Below are positions 1 to 7,468 of a stretch of 64,000 bases of DNA, piece after piece. Each line of letters starts with the position of its first letter. The stretch's first letter is position 1. The DNA is taken from the NCBI GenBank assembly GCA_041736875.1, contig JBGSSV010000180.1:62001-126000 (forward strand), given 5' to 3'. This stretch comes from JACTMZ01 sp041736875 (lineage in GTDB: Bacteria; Verrucomicrobiota; Verrucomicrobiia; Chthoniobacterales; JACTMZ01). Made by a program: the position numbers and the translations under genes. The notes beneath the pieces are model-generated. The model worked only from the letters and a program-made list of their open reading frames with translations. It was not told the origin of the DNA and did no database searches.

Positions 1-393
1 GGCGAACGGGTGTGGGTTGAGAGGGGTGCTGTGCTTTGGGCGTTCGATGGCGCGATCACGACGGCGGACAATGTGTATCTTGGCCCCTATGTGACTGTCT
101 ATGGCCATGGCGGTGTCGAGATTGGCGAGCATACTCTCGTTTCGATGAAGGCGACGATTCTCTCCTCGAGCCATGCGATTCCACAGATTGGCAAGCTGAT
201 CCGGGAAACGCCGGACGAGTTGCTCCCCACAAAGATCGGCCGGGATGTGTGGATCGGTGCGAACGCGGTGATCCTTGGCGGAGTGACGATCGGAGATGGA
301 GCGGTGGTTGCTGCCGGAGCAGTCGTTAACCGAGATGTGGAAGCGGGCGCCATCGTCGGCGGGGTGCCGGCGCGTTTGCTCCGCAAGCGTTGA
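1..393 (+). CDS. Hexapeptide-repeat acyltransferase, 5' end cut by window edge
   Basis: The frame is open from base 1, so the N terminus probably lies outside the window; a GTG at 10 is the first internal start codon. The visible 130 residues are left-handed beta-helix hexapeptide repeats (for example IGRDVWIGANAVILGGVTIG), ending in the VGGVPARLLRKR tail typical of the LbetaH O-acetyltransferase family (WcaF/CysE/VatD-like). Such enzymes move an acetyl group from acetyl-CoA to a sugar hydroxyl or amino group. The position at the head of a glycosyltransferase cluster suggests sugar decoration. The acceptor cannot be read from sequence. Confidence 0.85.
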   Translation, partial: GERVWVERGAVLWAFDGAITTADNVYLGPYVTVYGHGGVEIGEHTLVSMKATILSSSHAIPQIGKLIRETPDELLPTKIGRDVWIGANAVILGGVTIGDGAVVAAGAVVNRDVEAGAIVGGVPARLLRKR

Positions 394-395
394 AG

Positions 396-537
396 TTGGC
401 TGAAGTCTGTAGGCTGTCTTCAGCGAAACCACCGACAGAGCCGAAAGCCAACATCCAGCAAGTAGCCAAGTGGCTGATTCCTTTTGAGCTGGCCGCTGTC
501 TGCTGCCAACCGAAGACTGCCAACTGACGACTCAATC
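396..537. repeat. Degenerate heptanucleotide arrays upstream of rfbC
   Basis: The 147-base gap between the acyltransferase and rfbC is mostly low-complexity DNA with a 7-base period. At 396-423 four units share a CTG or CAG end (TTGGCTG, AAGTCTG, then two more). At 496-537 six units mostly begin with CTG (CTGCCAA occurs at 503 and 517). CTGCCAA is the reverse complement of TTGGCAG, the unit found inside glycosyltransferase genes at 5854 and 6602, so both orientations of one family occur. The last unit ends three bases before the rfbC ATG. Confidence 0.7.
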
Positions 538-540
538 TTC

Positions 541-1074
541 ATGCAATTCCAACCGACCAAGCTCAGCGGGGTAATGCTGATCAAAACGCGCGTATTTCGC
601 GATGAGCGGGGATTTTTTCTCGAGTCGTGGAACAAGCGGGCGTTCGACGACGCGGCGGGGTGCACAGTGGAGTTTGTGCAAGACAATCACTCTAGATCGA
701 CGCGAGGCGTCTTGCGAGGACTGCATTACCAAGCCGAACCCATGGCGCAGGCTAAGCTGATCACCGTGATGCGTGGGACAATTTTCGACGTGGCGGTGGA
801 CATACGGCCCAAGTCGCCGACCTATGGGCAGTGGGTGGGCGAGGTGCTGACCGACGAGTCGCGGGAAATGCTGTGGATCCCGGAGGGTTTTGCCCACGGA
901 TTCTATGTGCTCTCGGACTTCGCTGATGTGGTCTATAAGACAACGAACTACTACTCGCCGGAGCACGAGCGGTGTATCCGGTGGGATGATGACACACTGG
1001 CGATCGACTGGCGCCTGGAGGGGAGTCCTCGAGTCTCGGCCAAAGATAAACGTGGAGATTTCTTTAGGTTATGA
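541..1074 (+). CDS. rfbC: dTDP-4-dehydrorhamnose 3,5-epimerase
   Basis: This 177-residue protein has the usual RmlC/RfbC length and cupin-fold signature: an N-terminal KTRVFRDERGFFLESW segment, GVLRGLHYQ with the catalytic-base histidine, and YKTTNYYSPEHE near the end. It epimerises C3 and C5 of dTDP-4-keto-6-deoxyglucose on the way to dTDP-L-rhamnose. ATG at 541 is chosen over an upstream in-frame TTG at 484 because the extra residues are translated heptad repeat. It overlaps the next gene by 4 bases (ATGA). The other dTDP-rhamnose genes (rfbA, rfbB, rfbD) are not in the window. Confidence 0.93.
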   Translation: MQFQPTKLSGVMLIKTRVFRDERGFFLESWNKRAFDDAAGCTVEFVQDNHSRSTRGVLRGLHYQAEPMAQAKLITVMRGTIFDVAVDIRPKSPTYGQWVGEVLTDESREMLWIPEGFAHGFYVLSDFADVVYKTTNYYSPEHERCIRWDDDTLAIDWRLEGSPRVSAKDKRGDFFRL

Positions 1075-2030
1075 GCGTCCATGACATTGTGCGGAAAATT
1101 AGGTCGTTGTCGTTATTGGCAACTAAAGGCGATTGGTTGGAACTTCGCAAAAGCTGGTTGCGAAACACTGCGCTCCGCCGTCTGAAGAAACACGGAGCGA
1201 GTCCGTTTGTGCATCGGGACCCAGGTTACCCTGTAGTTTGCCATCCCGATTGGCACGACTCGAAGCATCAGTTTCTTTACAATAGCGGCGATCACTGGGA
1301 GATGACGTTGTTCCGCAAATGGCTGAGACCCGGTGATGGGGTTCTCGATGTCGGGGCGAGTTTGGGGCTCTACGCCCTTGGATTTGCCGATTGCGTGGGT
1401 GGCTCGGGGGAGGTGATTTCCGTAGACGCAGATGGGTTTGCTGTGGAGAAACTGGCCCGCTCCATTGAGCTAACCTCTGTGCGGCAGGTCCGTCCGCAGC
1501 ATGCAGCGGTCACACGCCAATCAGGGACGGTCACGTTTTTCATGCGCAAGGATCGTCGGGACACTGCCGAGCAGTCTCTGGTGCCAAGCGACGACACGAA
1601 AGAGTTTTGTGAGGCTGTGGAAGTCTCTGCTGTGACTCTCGCTGAGCTATTTGCCGAGTTGAACCGCCCCGATAATCTGGCCGTGGTCAAGGTGGATACA
1701 GAGGGTGCCGAGGTTGATGTTTTGCACGGCGCCCCGCCCCGACTGCTCACCGCGGATGGGCCGCTCTGGCAGGTGGAAATTCACCCCGGCGCGCTGTTGC
1801 GATTCGGGGCGACTCCCAAGGATGTATGCCGATTTTTCCCAGCCGCCGAGTTTAACCTGTGGCTGTTGGCTAAGCATCCAATAGACTTGCGATCACATTC
1901 ACTTCCATCGCTGCGCCGTCTGGCTGATGGGGAACTTTTCGCGGAATCGCTGTATTACAACCTCATAGCGGTTCCCAAAGCCCCCAAATGGGCCGACCGT
2001 CGCCAGAGTATTGCAGGCCAACTGGCCTGA
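1071..2030 (+). CDS. FkbM-family SAM-dependent methyltransferase
   Basis: The 319-residue protein carries SAM-binding motif I (VLDVGASLGLYALG, residues 91-104) and the FkbM signature VKVDTEGAEVDVLHGA (from residue 206). FkbM-family enzymes usually O-methylate sugar or polyketide hydroxyls, so this one is inferred to cap or decorate the polysaccharide. Its ATG lies inside the rfbC stop (4-base overlap), so translation is probably coupled. A second FkbM gene lies at 11344. Confidence 0.85.
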   Translation: MSVHDIVRKIRSLSLLATKGDWLELRKSWLRNTALRRLKKHGASPFVHRDPGYPVVCHPDWHDSKHQFLYNSGDHWEMTLFRKWLRPGDGVLDVGASLGLYALGFADCVGGSGEVISVDADGFAVEKLARSIELTSVRQVRPQHAAVTRQSGTVTFFMRKDRRDTAEQSLVPSDDTKEFCEAVEVSAVTLAELFAELNRPDNLAVVKVDTEGAEVDVLHGAPPRLLTADGPLWQVEIHPGALLRFGATPKDVCRFFPAAEFNLWLLAKHPIDLRSHSLPSLRRLADGELFAESLYYNLIAVPKAPKWADRRQSIAGQLA

Positions 2031-2043
2031 ACCAGACGCGGAA

Positions 2044-2868
2044 ATGTTGGATGTCTTTGTCTATGTCGCCACGGGCGAAGTGTATGCTGCCGAGGCCTGC
2101 CGGTCGGCGGATTCCCTGCGCTCGGCTCATCCCACGGCCAAGATCGTTTTGCTGACCGACAGCCCGCCAGCAGGAAGCGGAGCGTTCAACGAGGTTCTTC
2201 GTCCGCAGGGACCGATCGAGCACACTCCGATCGACAAACTGCTCGCATATGAAGTGGCGGATGATCGGGTGGTGTTTCTGGACACGGACACGCATGTGAC
2301 GGATGATCTGAGCCCGATGTTCGAGGTGCTTGAGAGGTTTGATATCGCGGTTCTTCAGGATGTGAACCGCGGGTGGAACTACCAGTTGCCGAGGGTGCCG
2401 CTGACCTTTTCCGAGTTCAACACGGGCGTCATTGCTTTTCGGAGGAATGCAAGAGTCGAGCGGTTTTTCCAGGACTGGAGAGAAGAATACAACAGACTGC
2501 GCAAAGATCCGGGTTTTGTGTCCGATCAGCCCTCCTTTCGCAGCACGCTTTACAAGTCGGATTTGCGCGTGGCACCACTGCCTTCGGAGTTTCATTTTCT
2601 GGCAAACTATCCGAATGCGGCGCTGTGGAAAGCGCGGTTGCTCCACGGCCGTGGGGACTATGTGGAGATGGAGAGGCTGGCCAATGAGACGCTTGGGTTG
2701 CGGGCGTATGTTCCGGAGTTGGGCGTCATCACGAAGTTCCAAGGGCGGAAGAAGCTGGTGGGTGAGGTCTTCCGGTTCGTGCGCCGTGCCCTGCGGCTCA
2801 CGATTGCCGGATCGAAACATCCGCAGGCGAAGCACCCGACAGGATGGAACAGGAATGAGCCGGGGTGA
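2044..2868 (+). CDS. Putative GT-A glycosyltransferase (nucleotide-diphospho-sugar transferase-like)
   Basis: The protein has 274 residues from the ATG at 2044; an in-frame TTG at 2011 would overlap the previous gene. It starts with a GT-A-like fold (MLDVFVYVATGEVY) and has the acidic metal/nucleotide motif VVFLDTDTHV (DTDT from residue 80), followed by FNTGVIAFRRN, common in GT8/GT77-like enzymes that use retained acidic motifs. The donor and acceptor are unknown. The C-terminal RRALRLTIAGSKH stretch is basic and may contact the membrane. Confidence 0.65.
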   Translation: MLDVFVYVATGEVYAAEACRSADSLRSAHPTAKIVLLTDSPPAGSGAFNEVLRPQGPIEHTPIDKLLAYEVADDRVVFLDTDTHVTDDLSPMFEVLERFDIAVLQDVNRGWNYQLPRVPLTFSEFNTGVIAFRRNARVERFFQDWREEYNRLRKDPGFVSDQPSFRSTLYKSDLRVAPLPSEFHFLANYPNAALWKARLLHGRGDYVEMERLANETLGLRAYVPELGVITKFQGRKKLVGEVFRFVRRALRLTIAGSKHPQAKHPTGWNRNEPG

Positions 2869-3092
2869 GGGAGGGGCCGGGGAGGTGGGAACGTGGGAAG
2901 CAGCCGAAGGCTGCGGACAACGGATAACGAGACCATAGACCGGGGAGTGGGAGGGCAGTGAGAAAGTGGGAAGGTATGAAAGGGAGCGGAGGGGCATGAG
3001 GCGAGAGGCAAGGGGGGAGGGGCGAAGAGAAACGGGGGCACGGTGTGAGACGCGCGAAATGACGGGGAAATGGAAATCGTGATCACTGGAGT
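2869..3092. repeat. Purine-rich intergenic block with hairpin, heptads and octads
   Basis: This 224-base gap is almost purely purine on the plus strand. It contains a perfect hairpin GCAGCC-gaa-GGCTGC (2900-2914), followed with no spacer by heptads GGACAAC and GGATAAC and two weaker units (2915-2942). At 2958-2989 there is an 8-base period with units such as GTGAGAAA and GTGGGAAG. The rest (about 2990-3080) is G/A-rich without a clear unit. No credible gene is seen; frames open here on either strand encode low-complexity peptide. Confidence 0.7.
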
Positions 3093-3794
3093 ATGTTGAT
3101 ATCGAAAGAGTTTTTGGATTCGTCGGGGACGATCCTTGATGTGGGGGGGTGGTTCATACCAGAGAACCGGGCTACGCATGTGGTGGATTTGATGCCTTGG
3201 GAAACGCGGCGTGCAAGATTGTCGCTTGAAAAGTTGCCTGGGGAGAGGTTCTCGAAGGACACATGGTTTCAGGCGAATTTCCTGTCGCCCGACTTTCGTC
3301 TGCCTTTTGCCGATAAGAGCTTCGACCTCGTGGTTTGTGGCCAGACGGTGGAGGATCTGACGGATCCGGAGCCCCTGTTGAGGGAGATGCAGCGAGTCGG
3401 GGGCTCGGGAGTCATTGAATGCCCTTCCCGCTTGGCCGAGCAGACAGTCGGGATTCGCGACCGTGAATGTATCCAGCCCGGGCATCCGCACCATCACTGG
3501 ATCCTCGATGCAACAGCGGACAGCCTTGAGCTTTTCCACAAGCTGGACAGCCGCCTTGATGAAGGCCGTTGCAGTGTGCCGTTGCTCTTTTACGAGAGGT
3601 TTTCCGCCGGCCAGCGCGATCAACTCAAGACGATGCACTTTGAATGGCACGGGAGTTTCAACTTCCGGATCGTGCGAGGCAATGAATGCGCAAGCGCGGC
3701 AAGTCGCTTTGTGGAATCATTGCAGATTCCTGCCGGGGTTCGACTCAAGGATACAGTCCTACGGTGGGCCCGGCGCATGAGGTCAGCGTCGTAG
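3093..3794 (+). CDS. Class I SAM-dependent methyltransferase
   Basis: The 233-residue protein has a short Methyltransf_11-type core: TILDVGGW at the N terminus (motif I, around residue 14) and LPFADKSFDLVVCGQTVEDL (motif IV region), then a conserved EMQRVGGSGVIECPSR strand-loop. The glycine loop is short and the motif deviates from DxGxGxG. It lies inside the glycosyltransferase run, so a sugar or glycolipid substrate is likely, but that is inference. Confidence 0.7.
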   Translation: MLISKEFLDSSGTILDVGGWFIPENRATHVVDLMPWETRRARLSLEKLPGERFSKDTWFQANFLSPDFRLPFADKSFDLVVCGQTVEDLTDPEPLLREMQRVGGSGVIECPSRLAEQTVGIRDRECIQPGHPHHHWILDATADSLELFHKLDSRLDEGRCSVPLLFYERFSAGQRDQLKTMHFEWHGSFNFRIVRGNECASAASRFVESLQIPAGVRLKDTVLRWARRMRSAS

Positions 3795-3966
3795 GGGCGT
3801 CGCGGGGAGGACTTTGGTTGGTGGCAACGGATCGCCGAGGTATCGCGTCCTTATAGCAGCATTCCGCTTTAAGGCGCCGTCCGGAAGTAACATCAAACAA
3901 TCTGCTGGCCAATTTGCTGACCTTCTTCGCTGAAAGGCGGTTTTCAGCGGCTTTGGTTCCAATGCT
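3795..3966. other. Intergenic segment with a stem-loop
   Basis: This 172-base gap has one clear inverted repeat, CGCTGAAA / TTTCAGCG with a 6-base loop (3928-3949), 17 bases before the next ATG. There is no T-run after it, so it does not look like a standard intrinsic terminator. It could attenuate or process the long transcript. Nothing else was recognised here. Confidence 0.4.
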
Positions 3967-5031
3967 ATGCGCGATGTAACTCTGCAACTAAATCTATGTG
4001 CCGGGGATGCCGACTATGCGGGGAAATCAGTTCCGGCATTGGTGGGGGCGGTCAAGCCGGCGGTCGATGAGGTGCTGATTGTGCTCGACTGCTGCATGCC
4101 GCAACCCTCACCGGTGTTTCGAGCTAGAGATCGCTTCAGCGCGGTGGATTTCGGCGAACGATTGGCGCGGGTGCAGGAACTTTGCGGAAACTGGAAAGCG
4201 CAGGGCTTGGTCGATCGTGTCGAGTTGCTCGAACCCGGCAGCGAGCGGATCCGCTCGCTCAACCGAAAATACACCGGGCACGACACGCCTTGGACTCATG
4301 ATCACCTTGGCCACGCCTTCACAGCGTATTTTGCCGCGTGGGAGTGGCCATCCACGCGCTATGTGCTTCATTGCGATGCGGACATTTTCCTTCACGACCG
4401 CACGCACAATGCCTGGATCGCGGCTGCCGTGAGGTTTCTTGAGGAACATGTGGATGTCGTCGCGGTTTGTCCCCGCATCGCCCCGCCCATCAAGGAGTCA
4501 GGGCAGATGATCCATGTGGGTGCCAGGGATAGCGGTTGGCTGCCGACATGGTCGCTGGACAAAGCCGAGGGCGGATGGTCGAGCAATTGGCTGAGCACGC
4601 GGATGCACTTTATCGATCGTCAGCGCTTGGGGCCCCTGCTTCCCCTGCAGCCGACCTGCGGACGAACTAGCTATGCGGCGGCGCGGCGAATCAATGAGTT
4701 GCTGGCACCGCTCTTCGACCGGCGTAATTGGTTGGCCAAGCAAAGCCCGGATCGCATTCCGGAACTCATGCATCGGATCTGCCGGAAGATTGCGGCGCAC
4801 GTGATCCCGCCGTATCCGCTTCCGCCGGAGGTGCTCGTCTTTGAGCACTGTGCGGCCGAAGCCAAACGGTTCTTTTACTTCGACCGCGACGACGTGTGGT
4901 ATGTGCATCCGGAAACGAAGCCGGCGGCTTTTCTCGACGTGCTGGATAATTTGCTGGTCCGCGTGCCTTGCGGAGACTTTCCCGAAGCCCAGCGAGGACT
5001 GACAGGGATTCAATTTGAGAGTTGGCGATGA
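3967..5031 (+). CDS. Putative glycosyltransferase
   Basis: The 354-residue protein starts as a GT-A-like fold (MRDVTLQLNLCAGDADYAGKS, then DEVLIVLDCCMP) and has HCDADIFLHD, an acidic motif typical of metal-dependent GT-A enzymes. An HLGHAFTAYFA helix precedes the acidic motif. No close named family is evident; the assignment rests on the acidic motif and context. It is followed by about 100 bases of non-coding DNA that includes CACGGACTAACACGGATAA. Confidence 0.55.
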   Translation: MRDVTLQLNLCAGDADYAGKSVPALVGAVKPAVDEVLIVLDCCMPQPSPVFRARDRFSAVDFGERLARVQELCGNWKAQGLVDRVELLEPGSERIRSLNRKYTGHDTPWTHDHLGHAFTAYFAAWEWPSTRYVLHCDADIFLHDRTHNAWIAAAVRFLEEHVDVVAVCPRIAPPIKESGQMIHVGARDSGWLPTWSLDKAEGGWSSNWLSTRMHFIDRQRLGPLLPLQPTCGRTSYAAARRINELLAPLFDRRNWLAKQSPDRIPELMHRICRKIAAHVIPPYPLPPEVLVFEHCAAEAKRFFYFDRDDVWYVHPETKPAAFLDVLDNLLVRVPCGDFPEAQRGLTGIQFESWR

Positions 5032-5134
5032 GTGCGGAGGCAGGAGCAGAGAAGGGCGAGCCACGGACTAACACGGATAACTGCTTGGATAAATGTTCGT
5101 GCGCACACGCACGAAGAAACATAAGCGGCAAAAC
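5032..5134. repeat. Short intergenic segment with a CACGGAN direct repeat
   Basis: The segment holds CCACGGACTAACACGGATAA (5061-5080), an imperfect direct repeat of ACGGA-TAAC. From memory, similar CACGGA/AACACGGA strings recur between genes in other bacterial genomes; I could not check this. An in-frame ATG at 5093 lies here, but its first 14 codons are atypical, so the next gene is started at 5135. Confidence 0.35.
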
Positions 5135-6454
5135 ATGACTGACGAATCGGCACAGCTGACCTTGAGCGTTGTCATTTCGACGCACAATCCGCGGATGGAT
5201 TACCTCGCGCGGGTTCTTGACGCCTTGCGGCAGCAGACGTTGGCCAAAGACGTCTGGGAGCTTGTCATTATTGACAATGGCTCCCGCGAGGCTTTGGCAG
5301 TAGCCAGTAGTCAGTCGTCAGGAGGCAGTGAAGGCAATGGTGGACGCAAAGAGGCGCAAGAGGGCGGAGGACAGAAGTCGGAGGTCGGAAGTCGGAGGAC
5401 CAGCGGAGTTGGGGACGGAGGGCCGGGGACAAGTGAAAGCGAACTGGAGGCTGACCGGCTGGAATATGTTTCGAATTCTAAGGGCCAAGGGGACTTAAAA
5501 CTTACAAACTTAAAACCTAAAACTACCGAGCTTAAGCTCGGTTGGCATCCTCATGCGCGCGTGGTGCGGGAGGAAAGTCTTGGCCTCACGTTTGCGCGGT
5601 TGCGGGGGTTTGCCGAGGCGCGGGGAGAACTGATCGTGATGGTGGATGATGACAATGTGCTCGCGCCGGATTATCTCGCAACGGCCGCGCGCATCGCAGA
5701 GGAGCAACCGCCACTCGGAGCGTTCGGGGGAAAATGTTTGCCGGAATTCGAGGTTGAGCCGCCGGATTGGATCGAAGATGTGAGGAAGGCGTTGGGGCTT
5801 CGCGATCGCGGCGAACGCGAGGAGTTTTTCCCGGAAGCTGTGGTCGCCGAGGGTTGGCAGTCTTCAGTTGGCAGTTTTCAGAGTCGAGAAAACGGACGAT
5901 TGACTGCTGACCACGGCCGACCGGCTACCGCCAACCGTCAACTTCGCGCGGCGCGCGACTTTCCTGACTGTGCGCCGATCGGGGCGGGGATGGTGTTACG
6001 AACCGCCGCCGCGGCTGCTTATGCGGAGTGCATCAAGCAGCGGACAGCGGGACCACAGGACAACGGGACAATTACAGACCGAAAGGGCGACAGTTTGGCT
6101 TCAGGGGGGGATAATGACATTTGCCTGACGGTGATCGAGGAGGGTTGGCAGGTCGGGTATTTTCCTCAGCTCCAGCTTACTCACCTGATCCCAGAGGGAA
6201 GGCTGACTGCCGCTTACCACAAGCGCGCGGCTTGCGAATCCATGCAGAGCTTTGTTTTGATGCTGGATCAGCACGGTGTCTGGCCGTGGCCGACGATCCA
6301 GAGGTGGACGCTCCCGCTGCGAATCGCGCGTGAATATTTCCGGCACAAGGCGTGGCGCGGTGATTTGGAGTCCATCCGTTGGTGGGGAAGCGTGGGTCAA
6401 TGCCTCGGACGATCGAAGTTGCGGGGCAGTCGCCACTCAAGTGACCAGCCATGA
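5135..6454 (+). CDS. GT2 glycosyltransferase with three in-frame repeat insertions
   Basis: The core is an ordinary GT2 inverting glycosyltransferase: LSVVISTHNPR at the N terminus, ELVIIDNGS, the catalytic-site motif VMVDDDNV (DDD at 171-173), and a conserved GGDNDICLTVIEEGW block. Three blocks have no counterpart in the family: residues about 54-136, 240-270 and 302-316. Each corresponds to tandem 7- or 8-base DNA repeats (see repeat features). Without them the protein would have about 310 residues, the usual GT2 size. All insertions fall between fold elements, so the enzyme may still work. ATG at 5135 is chosen over 5093 because MTDESAQLTLSVVIS fits the family start. It overlaps the next gene by 4 bases. 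Confidence 0.8.
   Translation: MTDESAQLTLSVVISTHNPRMDYLARVLDALRQQTLAKDVWELVIIDNGSREALAVASSQSSGGSEGNGGRKEAQEGGGQKSEVGSRRTSGVGDGGPGTSESELEADRLEYVSNSKGQGDLKLTNLKPKTTELKLGWHPHARVVREESLGLTFARLRGFAEARGELIVMVDDDNVLAPDYLATAARIAEEQPPLGAFGGKCLPEFEVEPPDWIEDVRKALGLRDRGEREEFFPEAVVAEGWQSSVGSFQSRENGRLTADHGRPATANRQLRAARDFPDCAPIGAGMVLRTAAAAAYAECIKQRTAGPQDNGTITDRKGDSLASGGDNDICLTVIEEGWQVGYFPQLQLTHLIPEGRLTAAYHKRAACESMQSFVLMLDQHGVWPWPTIQRWTLPLRIAREYFRHKAWRGDLESIRWWGSVGQCLGRSKLRGSRHSSDQP
5294..5542. repeat. In-frame composite heptad array ending in an 18-base palindrome
   Basis: Inside the GT2 gene, 5294-5328 has five consecutive heptads ending in CAG (TTGGCAG, TAGCCAG and so on). At 5374-5401 a second unit type appears (GAAGTCG, GAGGTCG, repeated). 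At 5493-5527 a third type occurs (ACTTAAA, ACTTACA and variants), much richer in A/T than the gene. The block ends in the perfect palindrome ACCGAGCTTAAGCTCGGT (5525-5542). All of it is translated in frame as about 83 residues of S/G/E/K-rich peptide. Confidence 0.8.
5854..5942. repeat. Second in-frame heptad array in the GT2 gene
   Basis: Four heptads in the NNNNCAG register occupy 5854-5881 (TTGGCAG, TCTTCAG, TTGGCAG again, TTTTCAG). After a short spacer, 5915-5942 has four heptads ending in AC (for example GGCCGAC, CGGCTAC). The reading frame stays open throughout and adds about 30 residues between the enzyme's middle and C-terminal parts. Confidence 0.8.
6042..6080. repeat. Third in-frame array, 8-base period
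   Basis: Four consecutive octads begin with GGAC (GGACAGCG at 6042, GGACCACA at 6050, and two more up to 6073), followed by ACAGACC. This adds roughly 15-20 residues just before the conserved GGDNDICL block of the enzyme. Confidence 0.7.
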
Positions 6455-7464
6455 GCATCGCCAGTGAACTGAAGCATCGCTTTTACCGTCTTCCGATGCG
6501 GGGGGTGCGCAAGTTGCGGGGTTGGGGAGTGCGGGGGTACTTGCTGGAAAGCAAATGGCGGGGGGAGATGGAGGCCGCTGCCTACTCGTTAGGCAGCGGA
6601 GTTGGCAGTGTTCAGTCTTCAGTATTCAGCAACGAACCGCGAGCCTACGGTCACTCGCCACTCGCCACTGTCCACACGTCACCTGAGACCGGCTGGAAGC
6701 CGGTCGAGATCCACATGTTGGTGGGGAGGGGCTTTTGGTTCATGGCGGCGTTTGCGGTGGCGAGTTTGAGGCGACAACTCAGCCGCCCGGTGCACGCTTG
6801 GTTTTACGATGACGGCTCGCTGGAGGAAAAGCAGGCGCAGGCGTTGGTTCGCATCGCAGATCGCGCGGATATCGTCAGCGCTGCGGAGCAAGAGGCGCAA
6901 GTAGAGCGGTGGCTGCCTGAGGCGAAGTTCCCGCACATCCGTCGCCGTTTGCTCGACTATCCGAATTTGAAGAAGCTCACGAGCCCGCATCTCGGATCGA
7001 GAGGCGCGAAGCTTGTGCTCGATGCCGATGTCCTGTTCTTCGCCGAGCCGAGGGAATTGACACGCTGGTTGGAGGATTCCTCAACAATCCTCTGCGCCAC
7101 GGATTGCGCGGAGAGCTACGGATATTCGCGGGCGCTGCTGGAGGAAGTCGCCGGTGCGCGAATGCCCCGCGACATCAACGTCGGCGTCACGGGTCTGGTG
7201 TCGGAGGAGATCGACTGGAATCTCCTCGAGTCCTGGTGTCATGGGCTGATTACCAGAGCCGGCATGACCTACTATCTCGAGCAGGCCTTGGTGGCCATGC
7301 TTTGCGCGCGCCGACCCTTCACCCAGTTGCCACTGGATGCCTACATCACGGGGCCGAGTTGCCGACAAGTCGCCGAGGGCTGCGGAGTGATGCAGCACTA
7401 CGTCGAGCACTCCAAAAAGTCTTATCTCGAAAGGGCGTGGCGACCTTTTGCCCTCCGGGCCTGA
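6451..7464 (+). CDS. Putative GT-A glycosyltransferase with one in-frame repeat insertion
   Basis: The 337-residue protein has the acidic motif KLVLDADVLFF (D191-A-D193), typical of retaining GT8-like or related GT-A transferases, and PVHAWFYDDGSLEEKQ earlier. Residues about 47-85 are translated heptad repeat plus a hairpin and interrupt the N-terminal part just before EIHMLVGRGFWFM. It overlaps both neighbours (4 bases upstream). The donor and acceptor are unknown. Confidence 0.65.
   Translation: MSIASELKHRFYRLPMRGVRKLRGWGVRGYLLESKWRGEMEAAAYSLGSGVGSVQSSVFSNEPRAYGHSPLATVHTSPETGWKPVEIHMLVGRGFWFMAAFAVASLRRQLSRPVHAWFYDDGSLEEKQAQALVRIADRADIVSAAEQEAQVERWLPEAKFPHIRRRLLDYPNLKKLTSPHLGSRGAKLVLDADVLFFAEPRELTRWLEDSSTILCATDCAESYGYSRALLEEVAGARMPRDINVGVTGLVSEEIDWNLLESWCHGLITRAGMTYYLEQALVAMLCARRPFTQLPLDAYITGPSCRQVAEGCGVMQHYVEHSKKSYLERAWRPFALRA
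6602..6705. repeat. In-frame heptad arrays followed by a 19-base hairpin
   Basis: At 6602-6629 four heptads share the NNNNCAG register (TTGGCAG, TGTTCAG, TCTTCAG, TATTCAG). At 6651-6685 five heptads share NCACNNG (TCACTCG, CCACTCG and variants). One base later comes a perfect inverted repeat, GACCGGC-tggaa-GCCGGTC (6687-6705). The block is translated in frame. It matches the architecture of the composite at 5294-5542: heptads, then a palindrome. Confidence 0.8.
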
Positions 7465-7468
7465 AGCG

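Noticed and set aside
2869..3092. A long minus-strand frame across the purine-rich gap
   Set aside because: Its peptide is serine/proline/leucine low-complexity from C/T-rich DNA and runs antisense through known genes on both sides.
5294..6705. CRISPR array as an explanation for the heptad repeats
   Set aside because: The units are 7-8 bases with no unique spacers and the arrays are within coding sequence; no cas gene is present.
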